A DNA stretch of 18,532 bases from UKL13-2 sp043768625 (GTDB lineage: Bacteria; Pseudomonadota; Gammaproteobacteria; Burkholderiales; Usitatibacteraceae): the NCBI GenBank assembly GCA_043768625.1, contig JAYVKG010000110.1:1-18532 (forward strand), in the 5' to 3' direction. Position numbers and translations under genes: made by a program. Below are positions 1 to 7,763 of this stretch, one piece after another. How positions within the stretch are numbered: position 1 is the first letter of the stretch; each line of letters begins with the position of its first letter. The notes beneath the pieces were generated by a model. That model searched no databases and was not told where the DNA came from. It worked only from the letters and a program-made list of their open reading frames with translations.

Positions 1-9
1 ATCCATCAT
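1..9 (-). CDS. Possible first codons of ileS (isoleucyl-tRNA synthetase), cut by window edge
   Basis: On the minus strand the ribF stop TGA sits inside ATGA, so an ATG at 9-7 (followed by a second ATG and a GAT codon) could start the next gene with a 4-base overlap. In many betaproteobacteria and gammaproteobacteria ileS follows ribF, and Met-Asp would suit an IleS N-terminus. Only three codons are visible, so this is inference from gene order and the overlap, not recognition of the protein. Confidence 0.3.
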
Positions 10-989
10 TTATCCATTCGCAAAATATTTTTTGCCTTCAATACGTCGTCATGCATTTGCAGGCGGAGCGCATCGAGGTTCACAAAATTTTGTTCGTCGC
101 GGATTTTTTCGATGAATGTGCAAGCGAGACGATGGCCGTAAATGTCTGCCGCAAAATCGAAAAGGAAGACTTCCAGATGGTGGTGGCCATCGACTGAGAC
201 CACGGGATTGATACCAAGATTGGCGACCCCGTTGACGATGGTTGCGCCCTGGCTTTTTTCAGTCCCCGCCACTCCCTCGAGCCCGCGAGTTACTATTCTG
301 CATTGTACTGCAAACACGCCTGACAGCGCGGGTGAGCGGCGCGACAGTGTGATATTTGCGGTGGGAAAACCGAGCGTTCGGCCGAGTTTTTTGCCGTGCA
401 TCACCCGACCGACAATGGTGTACGGACGACCCAGCATGCGTGCGGCGGCGGCGAGGCACCCGCTGCCTAGCGCATCGCGTATCGCGGTTGACGAAATTCT
501 TTCCTGTTCGATGACGACATCCGGCATCGTTTCCAATTTAAAGCCGCGGGAGGCGCCGGCTTGCCGCAGCGTTTCCGCATCACCTGCGCGCTTTGCGCCG
601 AACCGGAAATCTTCGCCCACCATTAACCACCGTACCTCCATTTGCACCAGTGCGGATACGAATTCCTCGGGCGATTGGGCTGCAAAATCTGCATTGAAAC
701 GAGGGATGTATGCGTGCTCAACGCCAGCCTCTACCAGTGCCGCAAGCTTTTCGGTGGTGCTCATGAGTGTCGGTGGCGCGAACGAACGATCTTTACGCAG
801 CTTGGCAAAAAAATCGCGGGGTAGCGGGTGAAAAGTCATCGCTGCAAATGTCAGCCCTTGGTCACGCGCTGCATCGATTCCGGCCGCTAATATTGCTTGG
901 TGGCCCAGATGAACACCATCGAAATTACCGATTGCCAATGCCAGCGGCGCACCGATCGGCGACATTGTGCGAGTGAGCCGCAAGATCAC
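6..989 (-). CDS. ribF: Bifunctional riboflavin kinase / FAD synthetase RibF
   Basis: RibF phosphorylates riboflavin to FMN and adenylylates FMN to FAD in the cytoplasm. The N-terminal FAD-synthetase (nucleotidyltransferase) domain shows GNFDGVHLGHQ at residues 21-31, with the HxGH-type ATP site. The C-terminal flavokinase domain shows GRTLGFPTANI, GVANLGINP and a closing EKIRDEQNF segment. I start it at the GTG at 989, giving 327 residues, because this GTG overlaps the murJ stop as GTGA and places the ATP-site motif at the usual distance from the N-terminus. An ATG at 1040 in the same frame would add 17 residues lying inside murJ. The 4-base overlap implies translational coupling to murJ. Both domains look complete and the function is secure; the start is a judgement. 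Confidence 0.95.
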   Translation of the reverse strand: MILRLTRTMSPIGAPLALAIGNFDGVHLGHQAILAAGIDAARDQGLTFAAMTFHPLPRDFFAKLRKDRSFAPPTLMSTTEKLAALVEAGVEHAYIPRFNADFAAQSPEEFVSALVQMEVRWLMVGEDFRFGAKRAGDAETLRQAGASRGFKLETMPDVVIEQERISSTAIRDALGSGCLAAAARMLGRPYTIVGRVMHGKKLGRTLGFPTANITLSRRSPALSGVFAVQCRIVTRGLEGVAGTEKSQGATIVNGVANLGINPVVSVDGHHHLEVFLFDFAADIYGHRLACTFIEKIRDEQNFVNLDALRLQMHDDVLKAKNILRMDK

Positions 990-2533
990 GCCAGCCGCTT
1001 GGAAAATTGGCTCAGCCGGAAGCCCATCAACCACAGGCACGAGAAATAACTAGCCGCGCCGGCGACAATGACAAGCGACATCCGCCAGCATTTTGCAAAT
1101 GTGGAGGAAATCAACCACTGCCCATCCCCGCCTGCCATCCAGATCAGTACGCCACCCATGACGTATAGCGCCACGGCGATTTTCAACATAAAAGCCAGCC
1201 AGTCCGGTTGCGGTACAAAAATGTTTTGCTTCCGCATGAAGAAATACAGCAGTCCGGCGTTTACACAGGCCCCCAATCCAATGGAGAGCGCCAGCCCGGC
1301 GTGTTTGAACAAAGGTACAAAGGCTAAGTTGAACAATTGTGTAACCGCCAAGGTAAAGACCGCAATTTTTACTGGGGTTCTGATATTTTGCCGCGCGTAA
1401 AAGCCAGGGGCTAAAATTTTCACCAGGATGATGCCGGTCAAGCCCACAGAGTAAGCCACCAGCGCGGCGCGCGTCATCGACACGTCTAGCGCACTGAACT
1501 GCCCCCGTTGAAATAGCGTTGCGATCAACGGCGTCGCAAGTAGAGCCAAGCCCACGGCGGCTGGCAAAGTCAGCAATAATGTTGTGCGTAGGCCCCAGTC
1601 GAGCAGTCGCGAGTATTCCACCGTGTTTTTGTCAGCATGGTGTTTGACGAGTGAGGGCAATAGCACCGTGCCAAGTGCGACACCGAGCAGCGCAGACGGG
1701 AATTCCATCAGGCGATCTGCCGCCGTCAGCCATGACACTGAGCCGGTGGGCAGGAACGACGCAATCTGAGTGTTGAGCAAAAGCGAGATTTGCGCGACTG
1801 ATACCCCCAGCACTGCCGGTGCCATTAGCGTCAGGATTCGTGCTACGCCTGCTTCCTTGCGGAATTTCCATCCACCCAGCGAAAGGCGGGGCAGCATGTT
1901 GATCGTGCGCAGTGCCGGAATTTGAAATGCGAGTTGAACGATACCGCCGAGCAGAGTGCCCCAGGCCAAGGCCAGAATCGGCGGGTCAATGTGCGGTGCC
2001 AGCAACAATGCGCAGCCGATGACCGAGAGATTGAGCAATACCGGGGTAAATGCGGGCGTTTTAAATGCGCTGAAACTATTTAAAATCCCCGCCGACAACG
2101 CGACCAGAGAAATAAAAAAAATGTACGGGAAGGTAATTCGCACCAGTTGCGTGGTGAGATCGAATTTTTCGGGACTTGCCGCAAAACCGGAGGCGGTGAT
2201 GTAGACAAGGATGGGCGCAGCAATCACGCCGATCAGTGTGACGATAAAAAGAAGCAATGTGAGCACGCTGGCAACGTGGCTCGCCAACAATCGTGTTTCA
2301 ATTTCGCCACACTTGGTTTTATATTCCGCGAATACCGGGACGAACGCCTGACTGAAAGCGCCCTCTGCGAACAGTCGGCGCAGCAAATTGGGAATGCGCC
2401 AAGCGACCTGAAACGCGTCCATCGCGGCACTCGCCCCAAACAGATTAAAGCCGATGATTTCGCGGATGAGCCCTGTGATCCGCGACAACAGGGTCATCGC
2501 GGACACCGATAAAGCGGCCTTAAGTAGGTTCAT
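986..2533 (-). CDS. murJ: Lipid II flippase MurJ (MviN)
   Basis: MurJ is the inner-membrane MOP-superfamily flippase that moves lipid II outward for peptidoglycan synthesis. The 515-residue length fits the family. The N-terminus carries the signature SRITGLIREIIGF, with R18 and R24, then WRIPNLLRRLFAEGAFSQAF with R52. These match arginines known to be essential in E. coli MurJ. The rest is a series of about 14 hydrophobic segments. The ATG at 2533 is followed directly by the conserved start of the first membrane helix; no strong ribosome site precedes it. It heads a minus-strand unit with ribF, which overlaps its stop by 4 bases, and diverges from rpsT across about 130 bases. Nothing looks truncated. 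Confidence 0.97.
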   Translation of the reverse strand: MNLLKAALSVSAMTLLSRITGLIREIIGFNLFGASAAMDAFQVAWRIPNLLRRLFAEGAFSQAFVPVFAEYKTKCGEIETRLLASHVASVLTLLLFIVTLIGVIAAPILVYITASGFAASPEKFDLTTQLVRITFPYIFFISLVALSAGILNSFSAFKTPAFTPVLLNLSVIGCALLLAPHIDPPILALAWGTLLGGIVQLAFQIPALRTINMLPRLSLGGWKFRKEAGVARILTLMAPAVLGVSVAQISLLLNTQIASFLPTGSVSWLTAADRLMEFPSALLGVALGTVLLPSLVKHHADKNTVEYSRLLDWGLRTTLLLTLPAAVGLALLATPLIATLFQRGQFSALDVSMTRAALVAYSVGLTGIILVKILAPGFYARQNIRTPVKIAVFTLAVTQLFNLAFVPLFKHAGLALSIGLGACVNAGLLYFFMRKQNIFVPQPDWLAFMLKIAVALYVMGGVLIWMAGGDGQWLISSTFAKCWRMSLVIVAGAASYFSCLWLMGFRLSQFSKRLA

Positions 2534-2594
2534 GCAGATTCATGGCGAGTTTAGGGAAGGCGCGGGAAGTAAATCTCCAGCAAAATCAGCGGGT

Positions 2595-2622
2595 TTGCTT
2601 TTTTGTAGGCCTGCGCTATAAT
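2595..2622 (+). promoter_or_regulatory. Sigma70-type promoter of rpsT
   Basis: A perfect -10 hexamer TATAAT lies at 2617-2622 and a TTGCTT -35-like hexamer at 2595-2600, separated by 16 bases. Transcription would start near 2629, leaving a leader of about 37 nt before the rpsT ATG. The -35 is only a partial match, but the exact -10 and its placement ahead of a highly expressed gene make this convincing. Confidence 0.75.
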
Positions 2623-2665
2623 ACTCGGCTTCCCGCAAATTTCATCGCAAGAATCTGGAAATATC

Positions 2666-2956
2666 ATGGCAAATACCAAACAAGCCGCCAAGCGCGCACG
2701 TCAGGCCGTCAAGCAACGCGGTCACAACATGGGCCAGCGCTCCGAACTCCGTACCGCGATCAAAAAGGTCAGAGCGGCGGTTGCTGCAGGCGACAAAGCG
2801 CAAGCCGAGGTTGTCTTTAAGTCTTCGGTATCAACGATCGACGCCATCGCAGACAAAAATATCATTCACAAAAACAAAGCAGCCCGCCACAAAAGCCGTC
2901 TGTCCGCCGCGATCAAGGCGATTGGTATAAAAGCACAAGTCGCCGCGCAGGCGTAA
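2666..2956 (+). CDS. rpsT: 30S ribosomal protein S20
   Basis: S20 is a primary 16S rRNA-binding protein of the small subunit body. The 96-residue product opens with the family signature MANTKQAAKRARQ and is strongly basic, with the expected helical segments ending in a conserved NIIHKNKAARHKSRL block. It is slightly longer than the E. coli protein (87) because of an alanine-rich C-terminal tail. The gene is monocistronic, with its own promoter upstream and a terminator-like hairpin about 57 bases downstream, and divergent from murJ. The ribosome site is weak (a TGGAA stretch), which is not unusual for rpsT. Confidence 0.97.
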   Translation: MANTKQAAKRARQAVKQRGHNMGQRSELRTAIKKVRAAVAAGDKAQAEVVFKSSVSTIDAIADKNIIHKNKAARHKSRLSAAIKAIGIKAQVAAQA

Positions 2957-3013
2957 ATTTTTATACCCGCTGAATCCGGTGATATTGAAATCAACCAGGC
3001 TTGGTAGTCAATC

Positions 3014-3063
3014 ACCGCCGATTTCGTTTCCTCTTCAGGAGCGATAAATATCGGCGGTTTTGC
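3014..3063 (+). terminator. Likely Rho-independent terminator of rpsT
   Basis: ACCGCCGAT (3014-3022) and ATCGGCGGT (3050-3058) form a perfect 9-base inverted repeat, with TTTT running out of the right arm at 3058-3061. The 27-base loop is longer than usual, so it may be less efficient than a compact hairpin. It sits between the converging rpsT and DUF3579 genes. Confidence 0.6.
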
Positions 3064-3081
3064 TTTGGGTGGGACAGTTAT

Positions 3082-3435
3082 TTATTTCGTCAGCATTGCT
3101 AATGCGCTTTCGGGCAGCGGGCAGTAATTCCCATTCGCTGGTGCCGTCGGATCGATGACCACCAATTCATTGTCGCTGGCGAAATCAAGTAAAAACCGAT
3201 AAGCGCGTGGCGCAGTTTGCTGTAACGAAGTTTCAACTACGACGCAGCGTACCCCATCCAGCATCATTGGCCGTACATGCGGCGAATAGCGCATTTGTTG
3301 GTCGCCTCCAAAGGTAGACATGACGCCACACAGTCTTTCAGCCCAATCGCTGGGCCGAAAAGCACGTCCATTCAACATCACGCCTTGAATGACAATGCGC
3401 GGGTTGGCCGGCAGTTTGATGGCCTTAGAAGGCAA
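3082..3435 (-). CDS. DUF3579 family protein
   Basis: The 117-residue product carries the features I associate with DUF3579 (PF12112), a small, mostly betaproteobacterial family of unknown function often found near arginine biosynthesis genes. These are VIQGVMLNGR near residues 15-24, FRPSDWAERLCGVMS at 26-40 and YSPHVRPMM at 50-58, followed by a conserved VRCVVVETSL strand. No signal peptide or membrane segment is visible, so it is probably cytosolic. The start is taken as TTG at 3435: an in-frame TAA lies seven codons upstream and the next ATG would cut into the conserved core. No clear ribosome site precedes it. It converges on rpsT and diverges from argD. Family assignment is from memory of the motif; function is unknown. 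Confidence 0.8.
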   Translation of the reverse strand: MPSKAIKLPANPRIVIQGVMLNGRAFRPSDWAERLCGVMSTFGGDQQMRYSPHVRPMMLDGVRCVVVETSLQQTAPRAYRFLLDFASDNELVVIDPTAPANGNYCPLPESALAMLTK

Positions 3436-3488
3436 TGTGTGGGTCGTGAACGATAGTTAGCAGCGCTGAGCACGCACCGCAACACTCG

Positions 3489-3494
3489 ATTATA
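3489..3494 (-). promoter_or_regulatory. Candidate -10 element for the DUF3579 gene
   Basis: Read on the minus strand this is an exact TATAAT, 54 bases upstream of the TTG start. No good -35 lies 16-18 bases upstream and there is no extended -10 TG, so the call rests on the hexamer and its position alone. Confidence 0.35.
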
Positions 3495-3547
3495 ACTTTC
3501 AAGACCAGTGCGCCGTCCGCTGCGCGTAAGCATGGGTAGTAATAAGG

Positions 3548-3577
3548 GTTTGCGGTGCAAATTGTTGCGCTGCAAAC
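3548..3577. repeat. Long near-perfect hairpin upstream of argD
   Basis: The arms at 3548-3560 and 3565-3577 pair along all 13 positions (with two G-U wobbles) around a four-base ATTG loop. No T-run follows directly on the plus strand, so it is not a classical terminator for that direction. It may be an operator or a leader RNA element. Confidence 0.6.
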
Positions 3578-3611
3578 TGGATTGCCATATAGTTATTTTT
3601 TAAATAATGCG

Positions 3612-3634
3612 CGGCGGTTCGGCTGAGACCGCCG
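3612..3634 (+). repeat. GC-rich hairpin in the argD upstream region
   Basis: CGGCGGT (3612-3618) and ACCGCCG (3628-3634) form a 7-base stem with a nine-base loop. The sequence after it is only mildly T-rich (TTGTCATTT), so a weak terminator or attenuator is possible but unproven. It lies about 117 bases before the argD start. Confidence 0.45.
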
Positions 3635-3750
3635 TTGTCATTTAAGACCGCTGCTGATTTGCGATGAACCCGCAGTGGTTTAAAGCGCCGCGTTGAATGT
3701 CGATGAGTCGCGATTCGCGCGGTAACGCCCATCCGAGGAAAGAGCACGTA

Positions 3751-4947
3751 ATGTTATCGAGCCACCAGATGAATACCTATAAACCGCTGGCGGTTGCGTT
3801 CAGCCATGGCGAAGGCGCGTGGTTGACGACCACCGACGGCAAGAGAGTGCTTGATGCACTGGCAGGCATCGCGGTTTCAGGCTTAGGACATGCGCACCCC
3901 AAACTTGTCAAGTGCATTGCTGAGCAAGCTGGCCGCATCATTCACACCTCGAATCTGGTCGATATTCCCGAACAGGCAGCGCTCGCCGATAAGCTGTGTG
4001 CGTTGGCCGGAATGGATAATGTGTTTTTTGGAAATTCCGGTGCGGAGGCCAACGAATGTGCAATCAAGCTCGCGCGGCTGTACGGCCATCAGCGTGGCGT
4101 GGCAAGCCCGCAAATCATTGTCATGGAACACGCATGGCACGGCAGAACGCTTGCGACGCTGGCGGCGACCGGGTCGCGCAAGGCACAGGCTGGATTTGAG
4201 CCGCTGGTAGGGGGATTTATTCGAGTGCCATATAACGATTTTGAAGCGGTACGCGCGATCGCGTCACATAACAATGATGTGGTCGCCGTGCTGACCGAGG
4301 TGTTGCAGGGCGAAGGCGGGATTGTCGAGGCACATGCAGATTACTTGCGCCAGTTGCGCGCCCTCTGCACCCAAAAAGAATGGTTTTTGATGATTGACGA
4401 GGTGCAGTCTGGAATTGGTCGCACCGGCAAGTGGTTCGCGCATCAATGGGCGGGCATCACGCCCGATGTGATGCCGCTCGCAAAGGGTTTGGGATCGGGC
4501 GTACCCATCGGTGCGTGTCTTGCACGCGGCGTCGCGTCGCGTGTATTTAAGCCAGGTAATCACGGCACTACTTTTGGTGGTGGCCCGCTGGCCTCGGTGG
4601 CGGCTTTGTGTACCATCGAAATCATGGAGGAAGAAGGGCTGCTCGACAACGCGTTAAAGATGGGCGCGATTTTGAAAGATGGATTCCGCCATGCTTTGCA
4701 AGGCGTGGCCGGCGTGAAAGCGGTGCGCGGCATGGGTCTCATGCTGGGCATCGAGCTGGATCGGCCGTGCGCTGCCATCGTGACCCAGGCGCTCAATGCG
4801 GGATTGCTGACCAACGTGACGCAGGACTGCGTAATCCGCCTGGTGCCGCCGCTCATTATCAATGAGACCGAGGCGCGAGAAATTATTGCGCGGCTGGCGC
4901 CGGTCATCAGCGCATTTTTAGCGCAACCCATGCAGGCGGCGGCATGA
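3751..4947 (+). CDS. argD: Acetylornithine aminotransferase ArgD
   Basis: ArgD is a class III PLP aminotransferase that interconverts N-acetylglutamate-5-semialdehyde and N-acetylornithine in arginine synthesis; many homologues also act on succinyl-diaminopimelate in lysine synthesis. In the 398-residue product, FGNSGAEANE (93-102) forms the phosphate-binding turn, D216 in MIDEVQSGIGRTG contacts the pyridine nitrogen, and K245 in LAKGLGSG is the Schiff-base lysine. A GTTFGGGPLA stretch follows. I start at the ATG at 3751 because GAGGA at 3735-3739 precedes it and the length fits the family; an in-frame ATG at 3697 would add 18 residues with no similarity. argF follows after 28 bases, suggesting cotranscription. 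Succinyl substrates cannot be excluded from sequence. Confidence 0.95.
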   Translation: MLSSHQMNTYKPLAVAFSHGEGAWLTTTDGKRVLDALAGIAVSGLGHAHPKLVKCIAEQAGRIIHTSNLVDIPEQAALADKLCALAGMDNVFFGNSGAEANECAIKLARLYGHQRGVASPQIIVMEHAWHGRTLATLAATGSRKAQAGFEPLVGGFIRVPYNDFEAVRAIASHNNDVVAVLTEVLQGEGGIVEAHADYLRQLRALCTQKEWFLMIDEVQSGIGRTGKWFAHQWAGITPDVMPLAKGLGSGVPIGACLARGVASRVFKPGNHGTTFGGGPLASVAALCTIEIMEEEGLLDNALKMGAILKDGFRHALQGVAGVKAVRGMGLMLGIELDRPCAAIVTQALNAGLLTNVTQDCVIRLVPPLIINETEAREIIARLAPVISAFLAQPMQAAA

Positions 4948-4975
4948 TCGACCTGCGCACTTAAAGCCTTCAGCC

Positions 4976-5890
4976 ATGAGGCATTTTCTGCAACTGAAGG
5001 ATTTCACGCGCGACGAGTATGAACACCTGCTGGAACGCGCCAAAATTCTTAAAGCAAGATTTAAGAACTATATTCCGTACCAGCCGTTGACTGACCGCAT
5101 GCTGGCGATGGTGTTCGAGAAAAGTTCCACCCGCACGCGCGTAAGTTTTGAGGCGGGCATCTACCAGCTGGGTGGACAGGCGATCTATCTTGACTCGCAA
5201 TCCACCCAGCTGGGACGTTCAGAACCTATCGAAGATACTGCGCGGGTAATTTCCCGCATGGTAGATCTGGTGATGATTCGCACCTTTGAACAAGAAAAAG
5301 TGGAACGTTTTGCCGCGCATTCGCGGGTACCTGTGATCAACGGCCTCACCAACGAATATCATCCGTGTCAGGTGCTCGCCGATATTTTTACCTATGTCGA
5401 GCAACGCGGCCCACTGACAGGCAAGTCCGTGGCGTGGATAGGCGACGCAAATAATATGAGCTATACATGGCTGGAGGCGGCGCGCATTTTTGATTTCAAG
5501 CTTAACGTCGCCACACCAAGGGGCTACGAAATGAAATCCCAGCGTGGCGAGGCGCTCGACCACGCATATCTGTCGGCGTCTAATGAGCCGATGCAGGCAG
5601 CGAAAGGCGCGCATCTGGTGACAACCGATGTCTGGACCAGCATGGGATTTGAAGCGGAAACAGAAGCGCGGAAAAATGCTTTTAGCGGCTTTTGTGTCGA
5701 CCTCAACATGATGCGGGCCGCTCACAAGGATGCGCTGTTCATGCATTGTCTACCTGCACACCGCGGCGAGGAAGTGTCGGCTGAAGTTCTTGACGGGCCG
5801 CAAAGTGCTGTGTGGGAAGAGGCGGAAAATCGACTGCACGTGCAGAAGGCGCTGATGGAATTCCTGTTGCTAGGACGCATCAACAGCTAA
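4976..5890 (+). CDS. argF: Ornithine carbamoyltransferase ArgF
   Basis: This enzyme joins carbamoyl phosphate and ornithine to give citrulline in the cytoplasm. The 304-residue length is typical. The carbamoyl-phosphate motif STRTR lies at 51-55 and HPCQ at 129-132. The ornithine-side elements TSMG (221-224) and MHCLPAHRGEE (256-266), with the catalytic C258, are present. The N-terminal MRHFLQLKDF and the insertion of SMG in place of aspartate-binding residues separate it from aspartate carbamoyltransferase. It follows argD by 28 bases with only a poor ribosome site, and argG follows 111 bases later. All key residues are intact. Confidence 0.97.
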   Translation: MRHFLQLKDFTRDEYEHLLERAKILKARFKNYIPYQPLTDRMLAMVFEKSSTRTRVSFEAGIYQLGGQAIYLDSQSTQLGRSEPIEDTARVISRMVDLVMIRTFEQEKVERFAAHSRVPVINGLTNEYHPCQVLADIFTYVEQRGPLTGKSVAWIGDANNMSYTWLEAARIFDFKLNVATPRGYEMKSQRGEALDHAYLSASNEPMQAAKGAHLVTTDVWTSMGFEAETEARKNAFSGFCVDLNMMRAAHKDALFMHCLPAHRGEEVSAEVLDGPQSAVWEEAENRLHVQKALMEFLLLGRINS

Positions 5891-6001
5891 AAAATTTTCA
5901 AAACGCTAGCATTGGCGGGCTTTTCGGAAGACAAATGTCCCGAAATGGTCGCCAGTTCTGGTGTTTGTATACCGGCGTATTCTCAACAAGTGGGAAATTG
6001 A

Positions 6002-7234
6002 ATGAGCGATGTAAACAAAGTGGTGCTGGCCTATTCTGGTGGTCTCGACACTTCGGTGATCCTGAAGTGGCTTCAGGATGTTTACCAGTGTGAAGTAATT
6101 ACCTTTACCGCCGACATCGGGCAAGGTGAGGAAGTCGAACCTGCGCGTAAAAAAGCGTTGCAGCTTGGTATTAAAAAACAAAATATTTATATTCAGGATC
6201 TTCGAGAAGAGTTTGTTCGCGATTTCGTTTACCCGATGTTTCGGGCCAACACCGTTTACGAGGGCGAGTATCTGCTCGGCACCGCAATTGCGCGCCCGCT
6301 GATCGCTAAGAACATGATCGACATCGCCCGGAAAACTGGCGCAGATGCGATCTCGCACGGTGCAACCGGCAAAGGCAACGACCAGGTTCGTTTTGAGCTG
6401 GGGGCATATGCACTTATGCCAAACGTAAAAATTATTGCGCCGTGGCGTGAATGGGATTTGCTGTCGCGCGAGAAATTACTGAAATATGCCGACAAACACA
6501 ATATTCCGGTCGATTTCAAAAAACGCAAAGGCGGCGGCGCGCCCTATTCCATGGATGCCAATCTGCTGCATATCAGCTACGAGGGTGGCGTTCTGGAAGA
6601 TCCCAATTTTGAAGCCGAAGACTCGATGTGGCGCATCACCATATCCCCAGAGAAAGCACCCAACAAGGCTGAATATATCGAACTTGATTATGCAAAAGGC
6701 GATATTGTTGCCATCGATGGCAAGAAACTCACACCGGCCAAAGTGTTGACGGAATTAAACCGGCTCGGTGGCAAACACGGGATTGGCAGACTCGACATGG
6801 TGGAAAACCGTTATGTCGGAATGAAATCGCGCGGGTGTTATGAAACACCAGGCGGCACCATCATGTTGAAAGCCCACCGAGCCATAGAGTCGATCACGAT
6901 GGATCGCGAAGTGGTGTCGCTCAAAGACGACTTGATGCCGCGTTACGGCCGGATGATTTACAACGGATACTGGTTTTCGCCGGAACGTAAACTATTGCAG
7001 AGTTTGATCGATCTATCTCAGCAGACCGTCAATGGCCGTGTCAGGCTAAAGCTCTACAAAGGTACCGTATTGACAGTGGGGCGTGAATCAAAAACGGACT
7101 CGCTGTTTGATCAGACGATTTCAACGTTTGACGACGACGGCGGCGCTTACGATCAAGCAGACGCGGGCGGCTTCATTAAACTCAACGCGCTGCGACTGCG
7201 GATTGCCGCGAACAAACAGTCGCGTCAAAAATGA
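6002..7234 (+). CDS. argG: Argininosuccinate synthase ArgG
   Basis: ArgG condenses citrulline and aspartate using ATP to form argininosuccinate. The 410-residue protein starts with the PP-loop ATP pyrophosphatase motif AYSGGLDTS at 10-18. The citrulline/aspartate region HGATGKGNDQVRFE is at 119-132, followed by the conserved EDPNFEAEDSMWRI and the SRGCYETPGG block. The length and features match the short, class I type common in proteobacteria. A GTGGGA stretch upstream may serve as ribosome site. It is the third arginine gene in a row after argD and argF; argH is not in the window. The C-terminal tail (KQSRQK) is basic and variable. Confidence 0.97.
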   Translation: MSDVNKVVLAYSGGLDTSVILKWLQDVYQCEVITFTADIGQGEEVEPARKKALQLGIKKQNIYIQDLREEFVRDFVYPMFRANTVYEGEYLLGTAIARPLIAKNMIDIARKTGADAISHGATGKGNDQVRFELGAYALMPNVKIIAPWREWDLLSREKLLKYADKHNIPVDFKKRKGGGAPYSMDANLLHISYEGGVLEDPNFEAEDSMWRITISPEKAPNKAEYIELDYAKGDIVAIDGKKLTPAKVLTELNRLGGKHGIGRLDMVENRYVGMKSRGCYETPGGTIMLKAHRAIESITMDREVVSLKDDLMPRYGRMIYNGYWFSPERKLLQSLIDLSQQTVNGRVRLKLYKGTVLTVGRESKTDSLFDQTISTFDDDGGAYDQADAGGFIKLNALRLRIAANKQSRQK

Positions 7235-7277
7235 CCGACAACCCCTTTTTCGGAAGGGAGTTACCTAGGAGACACAA

Positions 7278-7763
7278 ATGCCATCTTTTGACATTGCTTC
7301 CGAAGCAAATAAAGTGGAACTCAAGAACGCGATCGAGCAAACCAATAAAGAGGTCTCCAACCGATTTGATTTCAAAGGCTCCGACGCACGGATCGAGCAG
7401 AATGAGTTTGAGCTGACGATGTTTGCAGATGACGATTTCAAACTTGCTCAAGTGAAGGACGTGTTGCTTAACAAGATGGCCAAGCGCGGCGTTGACGTGC
7501 GGTTGCTGGACGAAAAGGTCCGCGAAAAAATAGGTGGCGACAAAGTCAAGCAGACCGTAAATGTCAAGAACGGGATTGAGGCCGAGTTAGCCAAGAAAAT
7601 CCAGAAATTGATCAAAGAGTCGAAGATCAAAGTCACCGCCTCTATACAGGGCGAATCGGTACGCGTAACAGGTACCAAGCGTGACGACCTTCAACAGGTG
7701 ATCGCGTTATGCAAAGAAAAAATTTCTGAGGTACCGTTGCAGTTCAACAATTTCCGCGATTAG
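7278..7763 (+). CDS. yajQ: YajQ family nucleotide-binding protein
   Basis: YajQ proteins are small cytosolic proteins with two ferredoxin-like folds; homologues bind nucleotides, and the Xanthomonas member binds cyclic di-GMP and acts on transcription. The 161-residue product has the expected N-terminus MPSFDIASEANKVELKNAIEQ (written here only in part: MPSFDIASE), NRFDFKGSDARIE, a central GGDKVKQTVNVKNGI and a terminal ISEVPLQFNNFRD. An AGGAG at 7267-7271 precedes the ATG by six bases, which fixes the start. It follows argG by 43 bases and may be read from the same transcript. Family assignment is firm; whether this protein senses c-di-GMP is not visible from sequence. Confidence 0.93.
   Translation: MPSFDIASEANKVELKNAIEQTNKEVSNRFDFKGSDARIEQNEFELTMFADDDFKLAQVKDVLLNKMAKRGVDVRLLDEKVREKIGGDKVKQTVNVKNGIEAELAKKIQKLIKESKIKVTASIQGESVRVTGTKRDDLQQVIALCKEKISEVPLQFNNFRD

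Larger units (their letters stand above)
3436..3750. other. Divergent intergenic region between DUF3579 gene and argD
   Basis: About 315 bases without a convincing gene. It contains a minus-strand TATAAT (3494-3489) suited to the DUF3579 gene but with a poor -35, a 13-base-pair hairpin (3548-3577) and a second GC-rich hairpin (3612-3634). A weak plus-strand TTGCCA (3582-3587) lies 17 bases before a poor -10-like TAATGC. The argD promoter is presumably here, but no sequence stands out. I saw no obvious ArgR-box palindrome. Confidence 0.6.

Noticed and set aside
142..831. Long plus-strand open frame (229 codons) antisense to ribF
   Set aside because: It mirrors ribF codons, has no recognisable domain or ribosome site, and ribF is clearly the real gene.
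3499..3747. Minus-strand open frame of 82 codons between DUF3579 and argD
   Set aside because: No recognisable motif, no ribosome site, unusual composition, and it overlaps both the hairpins and the argD start.
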